Below are positions 11,276-64,000 of a stretch of DNA of 64,000 nt, piece after piece. Positions within the stretch are counted from its first letter, which is position 1, and every line of letters begins with the position of its first letter. The stretch covers positions 1,798,001 through 1,862,000 of the forward strand of contig JBAIAA010000074.1 in assembly GCA_037893245.1 (NCBI GenBank). The letters are read 5' to 3'. The notes under the pieces are model-generated. The model did no database searches and was not told the DNA's origin. It saw nothing but the letters and a program-made list of their open reading frames with translations. The position numbers and the translations under genes are program-made. The DNA is from Crossaster papposus (taxonomy: Eukaryota > Echinodermata > Asteroidea > Velatida > Solasteridae).

Positions 11276-12480
11276 GAATGGGGTGGGGTGGGGTATGGGG
11301 TGGGGTGGGGCGGGGAAGTGGTTAGGGGTTGGAAGGTTCAAAATGGAAAAGATCCGGTTTAGGGAAGGGAAGGAACTGGTTGTGAAAAGAGAATGAAAGG
11401 GGAATGAAAGGGAAATGGGGGGGGGGGGGGGGGGCGGGGAGGGGGGAGTGGTAGTTAAATGAAGCAAGGGTTGGATTCCTATAGATTTTCCAGGATTCCT
11501 GAAGCACAAGTTTGGAAAGACATATTTTTTTAATATTTAAAATACAAATCAAACAACAAAGCCATAACAAAGTTTCTAACATGATGCTGTTTTTTGGTAT
11601 AAAAATATAATGCTAGTACAATGTACTGTATTATTTTGCTATTTAATGTGAAACTCTACTAAATGATAAAAAAATAACCATTTTGTTTTTCATGAATAAA
11701 ATTTAACTAAGAGTACATTTAATATTTAAATGCATGACTACATGTACATTCTGTGAATGGTTAGGCATGAAATAAAACAAAATATCTTTTTGTTTTAGGT
11801 TAGTTAGATTTAAAAGTGAAATGTATCAGATGGCTTAGCATGAATACACTAAATTTGACACACAAGACACAAAGGCTATTACCAATTGCTGTCAATCTCA
11901 AGGTAGTGCATAGAATAATTTCATGCATAAATAGTGTTAATGCTTTGTGTTGCGAGCTGTAAAAAAACCATAATGAATAAACAATTTAAAGAAACTGCTT
12001 GCCTTGAATGACTGCAATGTGAAAAACACATCAACTTATGTGTGAATGGTCTCAAATGTCTCATGTAAAAAAGACTGATACTTCCATGCAATTTGTGCTT
12101 TTGCAAAACGAGATCGGATTTAAAAGCATCTCCGAATTTTAATTGAGTAAAGTGAGACAAACAGATACTATCTAAAAAATAATAAAAATTAAAGTTCAAA
12201 ATTTTTAATATATACAAAAGCATTTAACTTAAAAAGGGCAAATTCTAAAAGTACTTTTGCAATAAGAAAACTGAAAGTCATAACAAAAATTCTTCCTCTC
12301 TAAAACAATTCAAACTAAGCAGGAATTAAAGTATGCAAACTTAAAACTCTTTTACAGTTTATATTCGTGTACATGTACACATAATTTTTAAATAAATGAT
12401 TTTTAAATAGGACTAACTTCAAAGTAACAATCCTGTAAGTACATACATTGTAGTCTGAAAATAAAACAAAGTTGTTATCA
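11276..12480. other. Region downstream of the formin stop codon; probable 3' UTR plus intergenic
   Basis: The part next to 12480 must hold the 3' UTR of the minus-strand formin gene. AT-rich hexamers resembling polyadenylation signals are too common to choose one. A further G-rich tract with a run of about 18 G lies near 11418-11452. No gene seen. Confidence 0.4.
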
Positions 12481-60001
<47,521 letters not shown>

Positions 60002-60083
60002 GGTGGCAGTGGTGGTCTCAGATGGAACTTGTCATTCCGATTCAACTTGATTGTGTTACAACAGCCACATGGCTCCTAAAGAG
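60002..60083 (-). other. INF2: INF2 5' UTR segment of the first coding exon
   Basis: Acceptor TTGTTGCAG lies just upstream (60084-60092); 82 bases lead to the ATG at 59999-60001. In-frame stops upstream of the ATG support this start. Confidence 0.55.
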
Positions 60084-60773
60084 CTGCAACAATAGACAAG
60101 AATGTTATCAAGGTTGCTGATTAATACGCCACGTTAACATTGTATTTTGTCATAGATTTAGAAAGCATACATGCATCTCCACATTTGAAGTTTCTCAGTT
60201 TGAAAACCGTCATTGAAAATCAATTTACCATTCTATTTTATTCTAAAACTCTTCTCCAATTTAATTTGTATTGTTACTCCATATACACAGCTTGAAATAA
60301 TAGTCTACAAATAAAAGCTGACTGCACTATGCTAACATGTTCAAGATATATGGCAGAGGGGTGCCCCCCTCTTATCCCTATACTTTATACACACTCAACA
60401 CTATTGTAACCTAACCCATCCCCCCTTGAAACCTAAAAGGAATTCCTGAGATTCCGGGAACACAATGGTCAACACAAAAGAGGGGGGTTTTCTCTGCCAC
60501 ATATCGTGCTTCATATGGTTCAAGAAACTGCACACTAGTCCACATGGTGTAAATTAAAGAGAGGAAAATGCTGCTCTATTGAAAGTTTCCCTGTCTACAC
60601 AACTAAAGCCCACAAGTTAAAAAGCTTCTTTACAATAAGAGCCAGACTCACCATGAATGGAATTAAGCTAATCCTCTTATGGCATCTTCACAAGAGTCAG
60701 GTGGCTGATGCATATACACAACAATGCATACCACCAGTAGCTACTGATTAGAATACCCCCATAAAGCTGTGAC
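60084..60773. other. Putative INF2 5' intron
   Basis: Nothing recognisable. Confidence 0.4.
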
Positions 60774-61047
60774 TTAAAGGTAGGATACACAATTTGCAGA
60801 TATCGAAAATATTTACTACCGAATTATTAAGAAATGTCTTACTCATATGAAAGTAAATAATGATTCTGGGCATCCAGCGAAATGATTACGCTGGATATCC
60901 TGTAATTATTCTGAAAAATAGAATTTTATAATGAAAAACAAAGATAACATATTAGAATACATGTAACTGCTCGACGCCGGTTGAAAATAACCGTTTTTTA
61001 GTGCTTTTCTCCACATCCATGATTAACTTTGGACAGGTCAGTTAAAG

Positions 61048-61069
61048 CATGGAGGAATAAGCCTCCATG
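61048..61069. repeat. Small hairpin at the nested junction
   Basis: Arms CATGGAGG and CCTCCATG around AATAAG; not part of either R2 copy as judged from other copies. Confidence 0.8.
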
Positions 61070-61071
61070 GG

Positions 61072-61448
61072 TAAAGGTAGGATACACCATTGGTAATTGC
61101 TTGAATTATCATGAATGGGTGGATTTGGGGGATGTATTTTATAGTAAATATTATTTAACTGACCTGTCCGAAGTTTTACAATCATGGATGCCGAGGAAAG
61201 ATCGAAAAAAAAATCATTTGTTTTCAACCGGCGTCGGGCAGTTATTCTATTGGTTTTTTCGCGATCGCCGGACGACGAACGCAAATTTTGTTTTATAATT
61301 ACATTTTTCTGAATAATTACAGGATATCTAGCGCAATAACTTTTACTGGATGCCTACAATCAAATTTTACTTTCAAATAAGTAAGATTTTTTTAATAATT
61401 CGGTAGTAAATATTTTCGATATCTGCAAATGGTGTATCCTACCTTTAA
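61072..61448 (+). mobile_element. R2 MITE (inner), inserted in an R2 copy
   Basis: TAAAGGTAGGATACACC to GGTGTATCCTACCTTTAA, opposite orientation to the outer copy. Carries GCGATCGCCGGACGACG at the centre. Confidence 0.9.
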
Positions 61449-61535
61449 ACGATATTTACTATAAAATAATACAACTCCCCAATACTACCCATTCATGATA
61501 ATTCAAGCAGTTACCAATGGTGTATCCTACCTTTA

Positions 61536-62046
61536 GGACACTTGTTAATTGTGTCACTCTTTGAATGGAAAAACCATTCATTAAACTACAAGTAGCTGCA
61601 ATCAAAAGGGTTAAATTCAATTAAAGCAATGCTGACCCAAACCATAGAGAAACACAAATTTACTCCTCCACGCCCAAACCATGGAGATATGCCCAAACAA
61701 ACCTGAAATTGATTTGGGTAGAAATGCAAAGTTCTCAGATCATATTGATGGTAAACAGACGTCTTCTATACAATTTATTAATCAAATTCAAAGATTACAT
61801 ACACGAGGAGATGGTTTTCCATTATATACAGGGCCTGCAAATCAAAGACAATTTGACAATAATGAATTGAGCTAGGTATATGTACAAATAAAAACGTTGT
61901 CTTGTATACGTACCCAGCCCCCACAGCCAGCTACATGTCAAGTTTGAGAATGTTTTTCGCCAAAGGCATGCACTATCGACTTTTTTCCCGAAGATTTCCA
62001 TTACAAAACTAGGCTACCACCATGGTTGTATCCACCAAAGCCTTAC
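61536..62046. other. Putative INF2 5' intron
   Basis: No feature beyond a possible donor at 62046. Confidence 0.4.
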
Positions 62047-62160
62047 CTCCGGTTTGTTTAGTCCGACGTTCACGTCTTGCTTGAAGTTTTCACTGCATTA
62101 CCAGAACAAAATCGAGTCAGGCAACCACTCCAAGTCCAAAGGAAGTTATGAAGTTGTGCG
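62047..62160 (-). other. INF2: Candidate noncoding first exon of the INF2 gene
   Basis: Reading leftward, GGAG is followed by GTAAGG at 62046, a strong donor, in somewhat GC-richer DNA. It would splice to the acceptor TTGTTGCAG before 60083. The 5' boundary and promoter cannot be read; the right end given is nominal. Confidence 0.35.
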
Positions 62161-62565
62161 GAGTTAATTGTGTACGTACGTAAAACACACACAGGTGTTT
62201 TCAATGCACGGTCCAGCGGTCATCATGCAGTGCACAATCGCAAAGTCGTCTGTGGAACTGTCCATTGAGTAACAGGGGTGGCACGTCAAGTTTGACAATC
62301 AACAAAATGAGGGCGCCCGATCATATGGACTACTTAGCTTGCCTTTAAACATTCACGAGGACGTTTTATAAACTAATTTGTTAAGTTCCTAATTTTGTTT
62401 TGGATTTAAAAACAATTTGATCGTTACTGTTTTGTATGTGATGTTCCCGCAAAATGGCCCACATAAAGTTGGCCATCCTTTTCACCAAACGAAAATGGCT
62501 TTGTCATGATTTTTTGAGCCGAACTGTTGACCAATCAGAACGAAGCAGACAAAACCAGTAACAAA

Positions 62566-63076
62566 GCCGTTTTTCAAACCCCAGCTTAGAGTTGCGCTAC
62601 CCAAATTCATGCCTCATTGGAAACAGTGTAAAATTAAACAAACTCAAGGAATAATTAACATGCAAGCCGACATCAAACATAATAATATTAAACTATTGTC
62701 AATTTTTCCTTTTTTTTTTCAATTTTGGATTGGGTAGCAAATTACAATTTTAAATATCACACCTAAACAAACTCCCCTCCCGAAAAATGACATCCCTTCA
62801 CTTTCTATGGCAAAAAGCACTTATTTTTAAGCGTAAATTTATCAAGTCTGCCTCTAGATAGAAGCCCCCAAAGCAGGAAGTTGATCCTTGGCAATATTTA
62901 CACAATCCTACCCTTTTTAAAGCCAAAGTTGTGGGTGAACTTTTAATGCGAATGAGCTAGCGCAGATATGTTCATACCAATTAATGTAGTGCACAATTGG
63001 TCTATATCTGTGGCTCCATCACCATAGCCAAACTGCATGAACTGACAAAGCCGAAGCTGGGGTTTGAAAAATGGCC
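62566..63076. mobile_element. TIR element with TTTTTCAAACCCCAGCTT ends
   Basis: GCCGTTTTTCAAACCCCAGC mirrored by GAAGCTGGGGTTTGAAAAAT and GGCC. Interior without gene. Confidence 0.6.
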
Positions 63077-64000
63077 CAAATATTTAAGTAACAAGAAATG
63101 TTTTGTTTTGTTAACAGTTTCTGTAAAGACAAAACAACAAACTACTAATAAATAAACGTCTAAGCCGAACACAGACAATTTGGTTCAATGTTTACTGTTA
63201 TTGTGTTTAATACTTGTCACTGTAAAATTAGGGCTACATATAAGGGCGACACAAAAACCTAAAAAAACACTTTTCTCTTCAATTAAAAAAACGATAAACA
63301 CACCAGATTCCATTCCAAAGAATTAAGGCGATGCATTTTCAAGCCTTTAACCATCCTGCAAACATTTGCAAACATTTGCAAGCATTTGGTGAATAAACAT
63401 ATTAAGAGTGGGATAACACACGAGGAACACGCTGTTCGTGATTGAGAATGGCTCGAAAGACATGATCTTTGAATTGAAAAGACCCTGGGTTCGAATCCAG
63501 CTATGTCTATGGTGGTTTTTTAAATTTGATCCAATTGTTATTATTGAATGGGGGAAAAAAAGAACAAAGTGTCTGACTTGGACAATGATGAAGGTATACA
63601 ACATCACTAGTTGCTTCACCCTAATGTCGAATGGCACGTCGCGCTCCATTCGTGTAAAATAACTGCGGAAAAAAAACCACCAAATACATGTAGTGCGACA
63701 CAATTACTAGGAGGGAGTTAAATATAAAATAAATCAATATTTTGTTCAGCAATCACGCTTACACAATGTGTATGTTTACACTAACGAAATTGATTGTTTT
63801 CTACCCCCTTTAAAAACAGTATGCCCAAATTAGTTTTGTAACCTTGTCAGTAAAAGGTTTTTTAAAAATGTTTAAAATAAAACATGAAATAATGCCCCCA
63901 AAAAGACCTGAATACAACATTTCATGAAAAGTAAATAAACAAAATAATGCAGCATAGTGATAATTTGTTTTTCAAATTAACACCAGAACATCTAATAACA
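63077..64000. other. Intergenic DNA
   Basis: No gene seen. GGGTTCGAATCCAGC at about 63473 resembles a tRNA B box or a SINE head, without a foldable tRNA around it. Confidence 0.4.

Larger units (their letters stand above)
60774..61535 (-). mobile_element. R2 MITE (outer) split by another R2 MITE
   Basis: The first part, 60774-61046, reads TTAAAGGTAGGATACACA to CAGGTCAGTTAAA. The rest, 61445-61535, continues AACGATATTTACTATAAAA to GGTGTATCCTACCTTTAG. Confidence 0.88.

Noticed and set aside
10985-11509. Open frames reading TPTVNPT or GVRVGLTVGV repeats
   Set aside because: Produced by a minisatellite whose unit lacks stops; no start, splice or homology support.
63437-63505. Possible tRNA gene around GGGTTCGAATCCAGC
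   Set aside because: Only the B-box-like stretch fits; T stem pairing fails beyond two pairs and no acceptor stem or anticodon arm can be drawn.

Overview
The window looks like nuclear DNA of a marine invertebrate deuterostome, most likely an echinoderm. That placement is an inference, not a proof. It rests on long AT-rich introns with GT-AG junctions, one formin gene whose protein aligns along its whole core with vertebrate INF2, a 3' LINE fragment of the CR1/L2 type, tRNA-derived SINE-like pieces, and a very high load of short inverted-repeat transposons. I saw no prokaryotic gene organisation, no CRISPR array, no LTR element and no viral gene.

Layout. (1) 298-3707, plus strand: the last two coding exons of a large, lysine-rich, probably nuclear protein that I do not recognise. 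(2) 3708-12480: intergenic DNA. It holds a 4.2 kb inverted pair of TA-flanked Tc1/mariner-like elements (5053-9276), one of which carries a second, 1.27 kb foldback element (7289-8559), and then a G-rich minisatellite (10845-11275). (3) 12481-60083, minus strand: a 16-coding-exon INF2-type formin gene, with a probable noncoding first exon near 62047. The exons join in consistent phase into 1684 codons: DID/armadillo region, a 12-residue-repeat FH1, FH2, a WH2/DAD motif, and a long disordered basic tail. (4) 62.2-64 kb: no gene seen.

The introns of the formin gene are packed with mobile DNA. I separate several families. R1 (about 241 bp, ends CCAGTTCGCGCCGG) and R2 (about 300-390 bp, ends AGGTAG[G/T]ATACACC), with short R4 elements (ends CCCTAACTCCC), are all bounded by TTAA, and copies abut one another through one shared TTAA. 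R3 elements (ends TATGTGACC) and R5 elements (ends like GGGCC-AATTTCAT) are hairpin-like: the two arms of one copy match each other better than they match other copies. There are also three striking tandem arrays: 53 units of 16 bp in an intron, 17 units of an 18-bp double palindrome inside another element, and the 36-bp repeats coding the FH1 domain.

I did not find a new enzymatic or defence system. The most unusual material is structural: natural empty/filled insertion pairs within the window, a R2 element inserted into another R2 copy with a small hairpin at one junction, and families of foldback elements whose arms appear to evolve together. Insertion-element boundaries given here are read by eye and may be off by a few bases.
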